Shown: positions 16,546-25,036, counted from the stretch's first letter. The stretch is 36,669 bases of DNA from Streptomyces himastatinicus ATCC 53653 (GCF_000158915.1 NZ_GG657754.1:2630785-2667453); one strand, 5' to 3'. Notes: generated by a model not told the origin, from the letters alone. Numbers and translations are program-made.

Positions 16546-17568
16546 ATGAGCACGACCGGCAAGGCCGCACCCGCCGTTGACACACCACCATCCCCCTCGG
16601 ACGCCCACCGCGCCCGGCTGCCGTCCTGGGTGACGGGCATCCTCACCGGATCGCGCGGCCCCGCCCTCGGCCTGCTCGCCATGTGCGTCGTCTTCTTCAT
16701 CGCGACGCCGTACTTCCTCACCCAGAGCAATCTGCTCAACATCGTCGACCAGACCGCCGTCCTCGGTCTGCTCGCGCTCGGCATGACCGCGGTCATCGTG
16801 ATGGGCGGCATCGACCTCTCGGTCGGCGCCACGCTGGCCCTCGCCACCATGGTGGTCGGCTGGCTCTCGCACGACCAGGGATGGCCGCTGTGGCTGAGCG
16901 CGGTGGCCGCGATCGCCGTCGCGGGTGCCTGCGGGCTCGCCAACGGACTGGGCATCACCTACACCAAGCTGCCACCGTTCATCGCCACGCTGGCCATGAT
17001 GTCGATCGCCCGCGGCCTGGCCAACGTCATCACCGACGGGCAGCAGATCGTCGGGTTCCCCGACTGGTTCGACAACCTCTCCACCATCCGGTACGTCGGC
17101 GTCTTCACCGTGTGCACCGCCGTGCTCGCCGCGCTGTACGTGGCGGGGTGGGCGTACATGCGCTACCGCAGCGGGGGCCGCGCCCTGTACGCGATGGGCG
17201 GCAGCGCCGAGGTCGCCCGGCTCGCCGGGATCAAGGTCAAGCAGCGGACCGTACTCGTCTACACCGTCACCGGCCTGCTGGCGGGCCTGGCCGGGGTCTT
17301 CCTGACCATGCGCCTGGACTCCTCCCAGCCGAGCGCGGGAACCGGCTACGAACTCGACACCATCGCCGCCGTGGTGATCGGCGGGGCCAGCCTCAGCGGT
17401 GGCGTCGGCTCCATCACCGGAACCCTGATCGGCGTGCTGATCATCGGGGTTCTGCGCAACGGCCTCAACCTGCTGGGGGTCTCGCCGTTCATCCAGCAGA
17501 TCGTCATCGGCCTGGTGATCGCGCTGGCCGTCATGCTCGACGTGCTCCGCCGCCGCGAAGCGCGCTGA
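16546..17568 (+). CDS. ABC sugar transporter permease, RbsC-type
   Basis: A 340-residue integral membrane protein of the branched-chain/ribose permease family, with about 8-10 hydrophobic segments. Family features are GMTAVIVMGGIDLSVGA in the first third and the EAA-like loop ALYAMGGSAEVARLAGI, which contacts the ATPase. The conserved TIAAVVIGGASLSGGVGSI segment is also present. The ~40-residue N-terminal cytoplasmic extension is polar. A CTCGGAGG ribosome binding site precedes the ATG. It works with the binding protein and ATPase that follow to import a pentose or similar sugar; the specificity cannot be read from this chain. Confidence 0.9.
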   Translation: MSTTGKAAPAVDTPPSPSDAHRARLPSWVTGILTGSRGPALGLLAMCVVFFIATPYFLTQSNLLNIVDQTAVLGLLALGMTAVIVMGGIDLSVGATLALATMVVGWLSHDQGWPLWLSAVAAIAVAGACGLANGLGITYTKLPPFIATLAMMSIARGLANVITDGQQIVGFPDWFDNLSTIRYVGVFTVCTAVLAALYVAGWAYMRYRSGGRALYAMGGSAEVARLAGIKVKQRTVLVYTVTGLLAGLAGVFLTMRLDSSQPSAGTGYELDTIAAVVIGGASLSGGVGSITGTLIGVLIIGVLRNGLNLLGVSPFIQQIVIGLVIALAVMLDVLRRREAR

Positions 17569-17609
17569 CCCTCTCTCCCCTCTCCCCCTCCCCTTCTCTT
17601 ATCTCCCCC
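17569..17609 (+). other. Polypyrimidine leader between permease and binding-protein genes
   Basis: Forty of 41 bases are C or T on the coding strand (the single A is at 17601), ending just before the AAGGAG ribosome binding site of the binding-protein gene. It probably keeps the leader unstructured, which would favour high translation of the binding protein. No hairpin or promoter is apparent. Confidence 0.6.
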
Positions 17610-17635
17610 GGGCACAAGCCAAGGAGTTGGTTCCC

Positions 17636-18613
17636 ATGAAGGCACGAGCGACGACACGCATCGTGATAGCCACCGGAGTCGCGGCCACCATGGTCGTCGG
17701 CGCCACCGCCTGCGGACGCGGTGGCAACGGCGCGAAGACCGCCGACGGCAAGCAGATCACCATCGGGCTGGCCGTGGCCAACCTCCAGGCCGACTTCTTC
17801 AACCAGATCAAACAGTCCGTGACCGCCGAGGCCAAGAAGAAGGGCATCAAGGTCATCGTCTCGGACGCACGCGGCGACGCGGCCACCCAGGTCAACCAGA
17901 TCCAGGACTTCATCAGCCGTCAGGTCAGCGCCATCATCTACATCCCCGCCGGTGCCACGGCGGCGGGCGTCCCCGTGAAGGCGGCCAACCGCGCCAAGAT
18001 CCCCGTGGTCACCGTGGACCGCAACCCACCCGGTGAGCCCGGCAAGTCGTTCATCGCCAGCGACAGCGTCGCGGCCGCGCGGACGCTGGGGAACTACGTG
18101 GTCAAGGAGTCCGGCGGCAAGGGTCAGCTCGCCATCCTCCAGGGCCAGATCGGCACCACCCCGCAGGTGGACCGGCAGAAGGGGTTCGGGCAGGCCCTGA
18201 AGAACGCGCCGGGCATCAAGGTGGTGTCCCAGCAGCCCGCCGACTGGGCCCAGGACAAGGCGTACTCCGTCTCCCAGGACATGCTCCAGGCCCACCCGGG
18301 CATCGACATCCTGTGGGGCCAGGCCGACGCGATGGCGCTCGGCGCCGCCCAGGCCGTCAAGGCGTCCGGCTCGAAGAAGAAGCACCTCATCGTCGGCTTC
18401 GACGGCGACATCGCCGGGCTCAAGGCCGTCCGCCGGGGCACCGTCGACGCCACCATGGTGCAGCAGACGCGCAAGATGGGCCGGATGTCCGTGAACACCG
18501 CCGTGGACATCATCAAGGGCAAGAAGGTCCCGGCCCAACAGCTCCAGCCCGCCTTCCTCCTGACCAGCAAGGACAAGAAGAAGGCCACCCAGTTCATCAA
18601 CACCCACCCGTAA
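17636..18613 (+). CDS. ABC sugar-binding lipoprotein, RbsB-type (peripla_BP_4)
   Basis: A 325-residue substrate-binding protein. The signal peptide ends in VVGATAC, a lipobox with Cys26 as the lipidated residue, so the protein is anchored outside the membrane. The mature part has the two-lobed fold of ribose/galactose-type binding proteins: ITIGLAVANLQADFF at the start, IYIPAGATAAG, PVVTVDRNPP, and DILWGQADAMALGA. It binds the sugar or polyol handled by the operon. ATG 17636 is chosen over TTG 17627 because AAGGAG (17621-17626) lies nine bases upstream of it and the Lys/Arg start suits a signal peptide. Confidence 0.92.
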   Translation: MKARATTRIVIATGVAATMVVGATACGRGGNGAKTADGKQITIGLAVANLQADFFNQIKQSVTAEAKKKGIKVIVSDARGDAATQVNQIQDFISRQVSAIIYIPAGATAAGVPVKAANRAKIPVVTVDRNPPGEPGKSFIASDSVAAARTLGNYVVKESGGKGQLAILQGQIGTTPQVDRQKGFGQALKNAPGIKVVSQQPADWAQDKAYSVSQDMLQAHPGIDILWGQADAMALGAAQAVKASGSKKKHLIVGFDGDIAGLKAVRRGTVDATMVQQTRKMGRMSVNTAVDIIKGKKVPAQQLQPAFLLTSKDKKKATQFINTHP

Positions 18614-18637
18614 ACGACGGCAGGGACGGCAGCGACG

Positions 18638-20143
18638 ATGAGAGACGTCAGTCGGCACCCGGCGGCGGGCCCCTCCCAGGGCCTGGTCGTACGGGGGATA
18701 TCCAAGCGGTTCGGGGTCACCCAGGCGCTCGACCGGTTCGACCTGGAGGTGCGCCCCGGGGAAGTGGTGGCGCTGCTCGGCGAGAACGGCGCGGGCAAGT
18801 CCACCGTGTCCAACGTCATCGCGGGCACCTTCCCCTCCGACACCGGCGAGATGACCTGGCAGGGACAGCCGTACGAACCGAAGACCCCCGGGGACGCCAT
18901 CAGCCACGGAATCGGCCTGATCCACCAGGAGATGCGCCTGCTGCCGGACCTGTCCGTGGCCGAGAACGTGTTCCTCGGGCGGCTGCTGCACCGGGGCGGG
19001 CGGATCGACCGCGGCGAGATGAACCGGCGGGCACGGGAACAGCTGCGGCGGCTGGGCCTCGACATCTCCCCGACCCGGCTGGTGCGCACCCTGCGGGTGG
19101 CCGAACAGCAACAGGTCGAGATCGCCAAGGCGCTGACTCTGAACGCGCGCCTGCTGATCCTCGACGAACCCACGGCCGCCCTCGGCGGCGAGGAGACCGA
19201 TCACCTCTTCGAGCGGATCGACGCCCTCCGCGATGAGGGCATGTCGTTCATCTATGTGAGCCACCGGCTGGAGGAGATCGCCCGCATCTGTGACCGCGTC
19301 GTGGTGATGCGCGACGGGCAGCTCGTCGCCACCCACGACACCGCGCAGGTGCCGGTGGTCCAGCTGGTGGAGGAGATGGTCGGGCGCAGCATCGAGCGCA
19401 TCTTCCCCGACACCGGAACCGCGGGCGCCCGGGAGGTGCTCCGGGTGCGGAACCTGACCGGGCCGTCGTTCCAGGACGTGTCGTTCAGCGTCCACGAGAG
19501 CGAAGTCCTCGGCATCGCGGGCATCGTGGGAGCGGGCCGCACCGAACTGGTACGGGCCGTCGCGGGCGTCGATCCGGTGACCGGGGGCACGGTGTCCGTC
19601 GAGGGCCGGGCCCTGCGGCTGCGCGGGCCCAAGGAGGCCATCGAGGCGGGTGTGGTGCTGGTGCCCGAGGACCGCAAGGGCCAGGGCGCCGTCCTGGACC
19701 TGTCGATCGGCGACAACGTGGCCCTGCCCAACCTCGACCGCATCTCCCACCGCGGCTGGCTCAGCCCGCGCCGGGTGGCGGCGGTCGCCGGTGAGGCGAT
19801 CAGCCTGATGACCGTCAAGGGGCGGGCCGGGCAGCCGGTACGGACGCTGTCCGGCGGCAACCAGCAGAAGGTCGTCATCGCCAAGTGGCTGGAGCGCAAG
19901 CCCAAGGTGGTCATCCTGGACGAGCCGACCCGCGGCATCGACGTCGGGGCGCGGGCCGCGATCTACGAGGTGATCGCGGACCTGGCCCGCTCCGGCATGG
20001 CGGTCGTCGTGGTCAGCTCCGACCTCGACGAGGTCCTGGGCCTGTCCCACCGGGTGCTCGTCCTCAGCCGGGGGCGGCAGCGCGGCATCCTCCCGGCGGC
20101 CGAGGCGACCGACGCCGCGGTCATGCGCCTGGCCACGGCATGA
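18638..20143 (+). CDS. ABC sugar transporter ATPase, RbsA/MglA-type (two nucleotide-binding domains)
   Basis: A 501-residue tandem ATPase. The first domain has Walker A GENGAGKST (48-56), signature LRVAEQQQVEIAKAL and Walker B LLILDEPTAALG. The second has the degenerate Walker A GIVGAGRTE typical of this family, signature LSGGNQQKVVIAKWL and Walker B VVILDEPTRGIDVG. It powers import through the RbsC-type permease. It is the third transporter gene, with a 24-bp gap from the binding protein and a 7-bp gap to the regulator. The first ~15 residues are not part of the fold, so a slightly later start is possible. Confidence 0.92.
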   Translation: MRDVSRHPAAGPSQGLVVRGISKRFGVTQALDRFDLEVRPGEVVALLGENGAGKSTVSNVIAGTFPSDTGEMTWQGQPYEPKTPGDAISHGIGLIHQEMRLLPDLSVAENVFLGRLLHRGGRIDRGEMNRRAREQLRRLGLDISPTRLVRTLRVAEQQQVEIAKALTLNARLLILDEPTAALGGEETDHLFERIDALRDEGMSFIYVSHRLEEIARICDRVVVMRDGQLVATHDTAQVPVVQLVEEMVGRSIERIFPDTGTAGAREVLRVRNLTGPSFQDVSFSVHESEVLGIAGIVGAGRTELVRAVAGVDPVTGGTVSVEGRALRLRGPKEAIEAGVVLVPEDRKGQGAVLDLSIGDNVALPNLDRISHRGWLSPRRVAAVAGEAISLMTVKGRAGQPVRTLSGGNQQKVVIAKWLERKPKVVILDEPTRGIDVGARAAIYEVIADLARSGMAVVVVSSDLDEVLGLSHRVLVLSRGRQRGILPAAEATDAAVMRLATA

Positions 20144-20150
20144 TGCCGTT

Positions 20151-21182
20151 ATGCATCCCCACAACCGGACCGGCACCCCCGTGACCCGCACCACGCGCAT
20201 GGCGACCAGCGACGAGCAGCTGCGGCTGATGACCCGGATCGCCCGGCTCTACCACGAGCAGGGCATGCGGCAGCCGCGGATCGCGGAGGAGCTGCACATC
20301 TCCCAGGCGCGCGTCTCCCGGCTGCTCACCCAGGCCGCCAAGCTCGGCATCGTGCGCACCATCGTGGTGCCGCCCGAGGGGGTCTTCGCCGAGCTGGAGG
20401 AGGAGATCGCGGCCCGGTACGGGCTGCGCGACGTGGTGGTCGTCGATGTCGAGGGCGAGGCCGACTCCGTCATCCCGGCGCTCGGCGCGGCGACCGCGGT
20501 CTATCTGGAGACCACGCTCATGGAGGGCGACCGGCTGGGCATCTCCTCGTGGAGCGCCACGCTGCTCGCGGCGGTCGAGGCCATGCGCTCCCGGCCGGGC
20601 GGGCGGTTCCTGGAGGAGGTCGTCCAGCTGATGGGCGGCGTGGGCGATCCGCAGGTCCAGGTCCAGGCGACCCGGCTGATGGGGCGGCTCGCCGAGCTGA
20701 CCGGTGCGGAACCGGTCTTCATGTCGGCCCCCGGGCTGGTCGCCGGCGCCACCGTACGGGACGCCATCCTCGGCGACCCCAAGGTGAGCAGCGTGGCCGC
20801 GGCGTGGAAGAACCTCACTATCGCCATCGTGGGCATCGGCAGCCTCGAACCCTCGCCGCTGCTGCGCCGCAGCGGCAACATCTTCTCCGACGACGACCAG
20901 GAACAGCTGCGCGGGCTCGGCGCGGTGGGCGACATCTGCCTGCACTTCTTCGACGAGCAGGGCACCCTGCTCGACACCGAGCTGAACGACCGCGTCATCG
21001 GCATCACCCCCGATGTGTACCGCGCCGTGCCCCGCCGCGTCGCGGTGGCCGGCGGCGACCGCAAGTACGCGGCGATACGGGCCGCGGTGCTGGGCGGCTG
21101 GGTCGACGTCCTGATCACCGACCTGGGGGTGGCCCGCCGGCTGGCGGGCCGCCCCGACCGAACCGAACGACAAGCGCCCTAG
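20151..21182 (+). CDS. SorC/DeoR-family transcriptional regulator
   Basis: About 343 residues. The helix-turn-helix is at ~41-68 (QPRIAEELHISQARVSRLLT), followed by the C-terminal sugar-phosphate-sensing domain of SorC proteins (LEEVVQLMGGVGD, a central GIGSLEPSPLLRRSG, and the final DLGVARRL). Regulators of this family, such as LsrR and SorC, respond to a phosphorylated sugar, here probably the FGGY kinase product. It most likely controls its own operon through the palindromes at 12298-12321. The start is uncertain: ATG 20151, GTG 20181 and ATG 20199 all lie before the conserved part, and none has a good ribosome binding site, so translation may be coupled to the ATPase. Confidence 0.87.
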   Translation: MHPHNRTGTPVTRTTRMATSDEQLRLMTRIARLYHEQGMRQPRIAEELHISQARVSRLLTQAAKLGIVRTIVVPPEGVFAELEEEIAARYGLRDVVVVDVEGEADSVIPALGAATAVYLETTLMEGDRLGISSWSATLLAAVEAMRSRPGGRFLEEVVQLMGGVGDPQVQVQATRLMGRLAELTGAEPVFMSAPGLVAGATVRDAILGDPKVSSVAAAWKNLTIAIVGIGSLEPSPLLRRSGNIFSDDDQEQLRGLGAVGDICLHFFDEQGTLLDTELNDRVIGITPDVYRAVPRRVAVAGGDRKYAAIRAAVLGGWVDVLITDLGVARRLAGRPDRTERQAP

Positions 21183-21201
21183 CATCCCTCAAGGAGCACT
21201 C

Positions 21202-21969
21202 ATGCCCGTCCCCTCTTTCCGCCTCGACGACAGCGTGGCCCTGGTGACCGGAGCCGGCAGCGGCATCGGCCGGCGGCTGGCGATCGGGCTCGCCGAGACG
21301 GGAGCCGATGTCGGCTGCCTGGACCTGCCGGGCAGCGATCTGGCCGGTACGGTCGAGGCGATCGGGAGCACGGGACGGCGCGCGGTCGCCCTCCCCGCTG
21401 ATGTGACCCGGGCGGAGGACCTGGCGGGAGCGGTGGCCACGGTCGAACGCGACCTGGGCCCCCTCCGGCTGGCGGTCAACGCCGCGGGCATCGCCAACGC
21501 CGCCCCGGCCGAGGACATGCCGCCGGAGCAGTGGCAGCGGGTCGTGGACGTCAACCTCACCGGCGTGTTCCTCTCCTGTCAGGCGGAGGGCCGGGCGCTG
21601 CTGCGCAACGGTGGCGGTGCCATCGTCAACATCGCCTCCATGTCGGGCACCATCGCCAACCGGGGGCTGACCCAGGCCCACTACAACGCCTCCAAGGCCG
21701 CCGTGATGCAGCTGACGAAGAGCCTGGCCACGGAGTGGTGCACCCGCGGCGTCCGGGTCAACAGCGTGAGCCCGGGCTATACGGCCACGCCGATGAACCT
21801 GCGCCCCGAAGTGGCCGAACGCGTCGCCCAGTTCGAGGCGGACACCCCGCTGGGCCGGATGGCGACGGTGGACGAGATGGTCGGCCCCACCGTGTTCCTG
21901 CTGAGCGACGCGGCGAGCTTCGTCACCGGTACGGACCTGCTGGTGGACGGCGGGGTCACCTGCTGGTAA
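21202..21969 (+). CDS. Short-chain dehydrogenase/reductase, second in operon
   Basis: A 255-residue classical SDR: TGAGSGIG (16-23), Asp41 after strand 2 (NAD preference), NAAG (93-96), a Ser in NIASMSG (~146), Tyr161 and Lys165 (YNASK), PGYTATPM, and C-terminal LLVDGGVTCW. The sequence is closest in style to arabinitol, threitol and other polyol dehydrogenases. It has an AAGGAG ribosome binding site and is the last gene of the nine-gene operon, 19 bp after the regulator. Two SDRs in one operon suggest two oxidation steps or two polyol isomers. It converges on the isomerase gene, whose stop is only 16 bp away, so transcripts from both sides probably overlap. Confidence 0.87.
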   Translation: MPVPSFRLDDSVALVTGAGSGIGRRLAIGLAETGADVGCLDLPGSDLAGTVEAIGSTGRRAVALPADVTRAEDLAGAVATVERDLGPLRLAVNAAGIANAAPAEDMPPEQWQRVVDVNLTGVFLSCQAEGRALLRNGGGAIVNIASMSGTIANRGLTQAHYNASKAAVMQLTKSLATEWCTRGVRVNSVSPGYTATPMNLRPEVAERVAQFEADTPLGRMATVDEMVGPTVFLLSDAASFVTGTDLLVDGGVTCW

Positions 21970-21985
21970 CCCCACCGGACACGGG

Positions 21986-22789
21986 TCAGGACCAGCGCGA
22001 CAGGCCCGACTCGGCCAGCTGGGCGGCGTTGCCCGCCAGCAGCTCGAAGGGGTCGTGATCGGTGATGTCGATCTCCGCGACGTGCCAGCGCAGCCCGGGC
22101 CCGGCGGCCCGGACGGCGGCCGGGGCGTCGACGTCGCCGGTGCCGAGCGGGGTCTGCGGTTCGCCGCGCCGCGCGGGGCCGTCCTTGAGGTGGACGGACA
22201 CGGCGCGGGCGCCGAGCCGGGTCAGCACCTCGGCGGGGGAGGCTCCGGCCACGGTCGCCCAGTAGACGTCGAGTTCGGCGAGGATCGCGTCGTCCGCCGC
22301 CGCCCAGAACGCGTCGTAGCCGCTGCGTCCGTCGGGCAGCGTCGCCCATTCGAAGTCGTGGTTGTGGTAGCCGAGCCGCAGCCCGGCACCGGCCAGGGTC
22401 TGTCCGGCGGCGTTCACGGCGTCCGCGAACGCCGCCAGCCGCCCGGGGTCGCCGAAGACGTCCTCGTCGAAGCCGCTGACCATACGGGGGTGCGGCACGA
22501 ACACCGTGTCCGCGCCGATCTCGCCGCACTCCTCGGCCAGCGAGCCCACGTCGCCGGGCAGTCCGGCGTGGGTGGCCGAGACGCGCAGGCCCGCGGCGTC
22601 CAGCCCGCGCCGCAGGGCCTTGGCGGCCACCAGCCGGTCCGCGGCGCTCTTGTCCGCTGACCCCAGGCCGAAGGGCTCGACGTAGCGGAAGCCGATCTCC
22701 GCCAGGCGGGCCAGCGTACGGTCCTGGTTCTCGGCGAGCGCGTCACGGACGCTGTACAGCTGCACGGACAGCAGACCTTGCCGATCCAT
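21986..22789 (-). CDS. Xylose-isomerase-like TIM-barrel protein (sugar phosphate isomerase/epimerase family)
   Basis: A 267-residue AP-endonuclease-2-type TIM barrel. Family features are LSVQLYSVRDAL at the first strand, GYHNHDFEW with a metal or acid-base His, ELDVYWA, VHLKDG and WHVAEID near the last strand. Related enzymes act as isomerases, epimerases or 3-keto-sugar hydratases/lyases, usually with a Gfo/Idh/MocA dehydrogenase. It is the third gene of a leftward operon, 27 bp after another TIM-barrel protein, and has a GAGGAG ribosome binding site. The substrate is not determined. Confidence 0.83.
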   Translation of the reverse strand: MDRQGLLSVQLYSVRDALAENQDRTLARLAEIGFRYVEPFGLGSADKSAADRLVAAKALRRGLDAAGLRVSATHAGLPGDVGSLAEECGEIGADTVFVPHPRMVSGFDEDVFGDPGRLAAFADAVNAAGQTLAGAGLRLGYHNHDFEWATLPDGRSGYDAFWAAADDAILAELDVYWATVAGASPAEVLTRLGARAVSVHLKDGPARRGEPQTPLGTGDVDAPAAVRAAGPGLRWHVAEIDITDHDPFELLAGNAAQLAESGLSRWS

Positions 22790-22816
22790 GGGGGCTCCTC
22801 TCGGGTGGGGCGGGCT

Positions 22817-23737
22817 TCAGCCGATGACCAGCGGGCGCAGGGTGCGGTGGGCGATCTTCAGTCCCTGGGCGACCTTCTCCTCCGTTCCGCCCCAGACCGG
22901 GTCCTCGTGTTCGACGGAGAGCGTTCCGGTGAAGCCGTGCTCGTAGAGGCGGTCGACGACGCGCGCCCAGTCGACCTGACCGAGCCCCGGCACCCGGTAG
23001 CGCCACCAGCCGTTGTCCCAGGGGTCCGGGCGGTCGACCGCCTTGCCGAAGAAGCCGTACCGGTCGATGTCCCCGCTGCCCAGCTCGACGTCCTTGGCCT
23101 GGGCGTGCACGATGCGGTCGATGTAGGGCGCGATGGTCTTCACCGGGTCGATGCCGATCCAGGTGAGGTGCGAGGGGTCCCAGTTGAGGTAGAGGTCCAG
23201 CGAGAACATCCACTCCCACAGTTCCGGGGAGTATGCCAGGTTGCCCGGATAGCCGTCGGGGTGCCAGCCCTCCATGACGCAGTTCTCGATGATGACCTTC
23301 ACACCGCGTTCGCCCGCGTAGTCGACGAGTTCGGGGAAGACGCGCTCGGCCTCCCTGAGGTTGTCCGCGACGGGCTTGGTCCAGTCCCGGCCGATGAACG
23401 TGCCGACGTACGGGACGCCGAGCGCCGCGGCCGCGTCCACCGCGTGCTTGAAGTGGGTACGGATCTCCGCCCGGCGCTCCGGGTCGGGGTGCAGGTGGTT
23501 CTCGTAGTAGGCGAGCGCGGACAGTTCGAGGTCGTGCTTGGCGAACAGCGCGAGCGTCTCCTCCGCGCGCGCCGCGGGGAAGTCGGCGACGGGCAGATGG
23601 CTCGCCTCGAAGTCGCGTCCTCCGGTCCGCGGCCAGACGGCGACCTCGAGCGCCTCATAGCCGTTGCCGCTCGCCCACTCCGCGATGCGCGGGAGGGACC
23701 AGCCGGGGAGACATGCCGTCAGGAAGCCGAGTTTCAT
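22817..23737 (-). CDS. Xylose-isomerase-like TIM-barrel protein (sugar isomerase/epimerase family)
   Basis: A 306-residue TIM barrel starting MKLGFLTACLPGWSL. Likely metal ligands are Glu in VIIENCVMEGW, Asp and His in NWDPSHL, His in IVHAQAKD and Glu in LSVEHEDPVW, the pattern of IolE/IolI and related sugar isomerases. ATG 23737 is chosen because the fold begins there; the open frame upstream has no family-like sequence. It begins only 4 bp after the Gfo/Idh/MocA stop, so they are coupled. Likely roles are isomerisation or epimerisation of a keto-sugar made by that dehydrogenase. A branched-pentose (apiose-type) isomerase is possible, given the split transketolase and kinase next door, but this is unproven. 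Confidence 0.84.
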   Translation of the reverse strand: MKLGFLTACLPGWSLPRIAEWASGNGYEALEVAVWPRTGGRDFEASHLPVADFPAARAEETLALFAKHDLELSALAYYENHLHPDPERRAEIRTHFKHAVDAAAALGVPYVGTFIGRDWTKPVADNLREAERVFPELVDYAGERGVKVIIENCVMEGWHPDGYPGNLAYSPELWEWMFSLDLYLNWDPSHLTWIGIDPVKTIAPYIDRIVHAQAKDVELGSGDIDRYGFFGKAVDRPDPWDNGWWRYRVPGLGQVDWARVVDRLYEHGFTGTLSVEHEDPVWGGTEEKVAQGLKIAHRTLRPLVIG

Positions 23738-23741
23738 CTCT

Positions 23742-24890
23742 TCACACCTCTGTCCACGAGCCGTTACGGGAGGATCGGAGAACCGCCTCGGTGATGCGGG
23801 CGGCGCGCAGTCCGTCGTCGAAGGTCGGCAGGCCCTCCGGCCGGTCGCCGCCGATCGCGGCGTACGTGTCGGCGACGAACGCCTCGAAGCATTCCGCGTA
23901 CCCCTGGGCATGGCCCGGGGGCAGGACTGACAACCGCCGCTGTTCGGCCGAGCCGTGGCCGGGGTCGCGGCTGATGACCCGGGCGCCGTCCTCACCGCCC
24001 AGCCAGATGGTCTCCGGGTTCTCCTGGTCGAAGACCGCGCTGGCCCGCGCGCCGTCCAGCTCGAACCACAGCCGGTTCTTCCGCCCGGCGGAGACCTGGG
24101 AGACGGTGGTGGACGCCAGGACGCCGGAGGCGGTGCGCAGCAGCAGCGCGGCGCAGTCCTCGGTACGGACGTCCATGTACTCCTCGGACGCGGAAGGCTC
24201 CGAGGCGTCCTCGAAGGTACGGGCCCCGGCGGCGGGACGCTTGTCCACGGCGATCGACGTCGAGGCGGTGACCTCGGCGAACCGTTCGCCCGACACCCAC
24301 TCGACCAGATCGCACCAGTGGGAGCCGATGTCCGCGAAGGCGCGGGACGGGCCTCCGGCCACCGGGTCCACGCGCCAGCCGGAGGCCTGCGGCGAGAGCA
24401 TCCAGTCCTGGAGGTAGCTGCCGTGGATCAGGTGCCAGCCGCCGAACTCGCCGTCGATCCGGCGCGCCCGGATCTCCCGGACCAGGGGGTGGTAGCGGTA
24501 GACGAACGGGACGGCGGCCACCAGCCCGCTGTTACGGGCCGTCTCCGCCATGCGCTCCGCGTCGGCGACGGAGACCGCGAGGGGTTTCTCGCACACCACG
24601 TGCTTCCCGGCGGCGAGGGCGCGCATCGCGAAGGGCGCGTGGGTGGCGTTGGGCGAACAGATGTGGACGACATCCACGGAAGTGTCGTCGAGGAGCGCGT
24701 CCAGGGACGGATACGCGGAGACCTGCCACTCCGCGGCCACCTGGGCGGACCGCGGTGGCGAGGAGGCCAGAACGCCGGTGATGCGGGCGCCGGCCAGCGC
24801 CGCGGCCCTGCGGTGGATCGCGCCGATCATCCCGGCGCCGACGATGGCGGTGCCGAGTGGCTTGGAGCGGCCTTGCGGTGGAGAGGTGAT
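23742..24890 (-). CDS. Gfo/Idh/MocA-family oxidoreductase with non-canonical or mutated start
   Basis: An NAD(P)-dependent dehydrogenase of about 382 residues. The Rossmann motif is GTAIVGAGMIG, and the catalytic lysine is in KHVVCEKPLAVS. DIGSHWCDL carries the active-site His region. The first ATG in frame (24830) cuts off the first beta-strand and most of the nucleotide-binding loop. Upstream, the frame stays open to a stop at 24999 but holds no ATG, GTG or TTG. At 24890 an ATC codon follows GGGAGG by six bases and would give MITSPPQGRSKPLGTAIVG, exactly the expected N-terminus. So this is either an AUC start or an ATG changed to ATC by mutation or sequencing error. It heads a three-gene leftward operon and is divergent from the ROK regulator. 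Confidence 0.8.
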   Translation of the reverse strand: MTSPPQGRSKPLGTAIVGAGMIGAIHRRAAALAGARITGVLASSPPRSAQVAAEWQVSAYPSLDALLDDTSVDVVHICSPNATHAPFAMRALAAGKHVVCEKPLAVSVADAERMAETARNSGLVAAVPFVYRYHPLVREIRARRIDGEFGGWHLIHGSYLQDWMLSPQASGWRVDPVAGGPSRAFADIGSHWCDLVEWVSGERFAEVTASTSIAVDKRPAAGARTFEDASEPSASEEYMDVRTEDCAALLLRTASGVLASTTVSQVSAGRKNRLWFELDGARASAVFDQENPETIWLGGEDGARVISRDPGHGSAEQRRLSVLPPGHAQGYAECFEAFVADTYAAIGGDRPEGLPTFDDGLRAARITEAVLRSSRNGSWTEV

Positions 24891-24997
24891 GACAGCCCTC
24901 CCTGAGGAGCGTCGGCGGGATGGTCTGCTGTCGAGTCCTGATCTCGGTCCGACGGTGCGGTTTCGTCCGGCGGTGAGCCTAAGACAGCCATTAGAGC

Positions 24998-25036
24998 CTC
25001 ACAAGACATTGAATTCTGCATCTTGTGAGTCATAAA
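24998..25036 (+). promoter_or_regulatory. Inverted-repeat operator and overlapping promoter for the ROK regulator
   Basis: CTCACAAGA (24998-25006) and TCTTGTGAG (25021-25029) are perfect 9-bp arms around a 14-bp AT-rich centre. TTGAAT (25009-25014) and CATAAA (25031-25036), 16 bp apart, form a plausible rightward promoter that the right arm overlaps. The site lies in the only AT-rich part of the gap between the leftward Gfo/Idh/MocA operon and the ROK gene, so it probably controls both. The rest of the 24891-25067 gap shows nothing else clear. Confidence 0.7.

Noticed and set aside
17531..20200. An 889-codon minus-strand frame opposite the ABC transporter genes
   Set aside because: The plus strand carries unmistakable binding-protein and ATPase motifs; the antisense frame is Val/Asp/His-rich noise.
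12337..21182. Autoinducer-2 (Lsr) uptake and processing operon, suggested by SorC regulator, FGGY kinase and Rbs-type importer
   Set aside because: No LsrF- or LsrG-like gene is present, while a split transketolase and two SDRs are, pointing to a sugar/polyol pathway instead.
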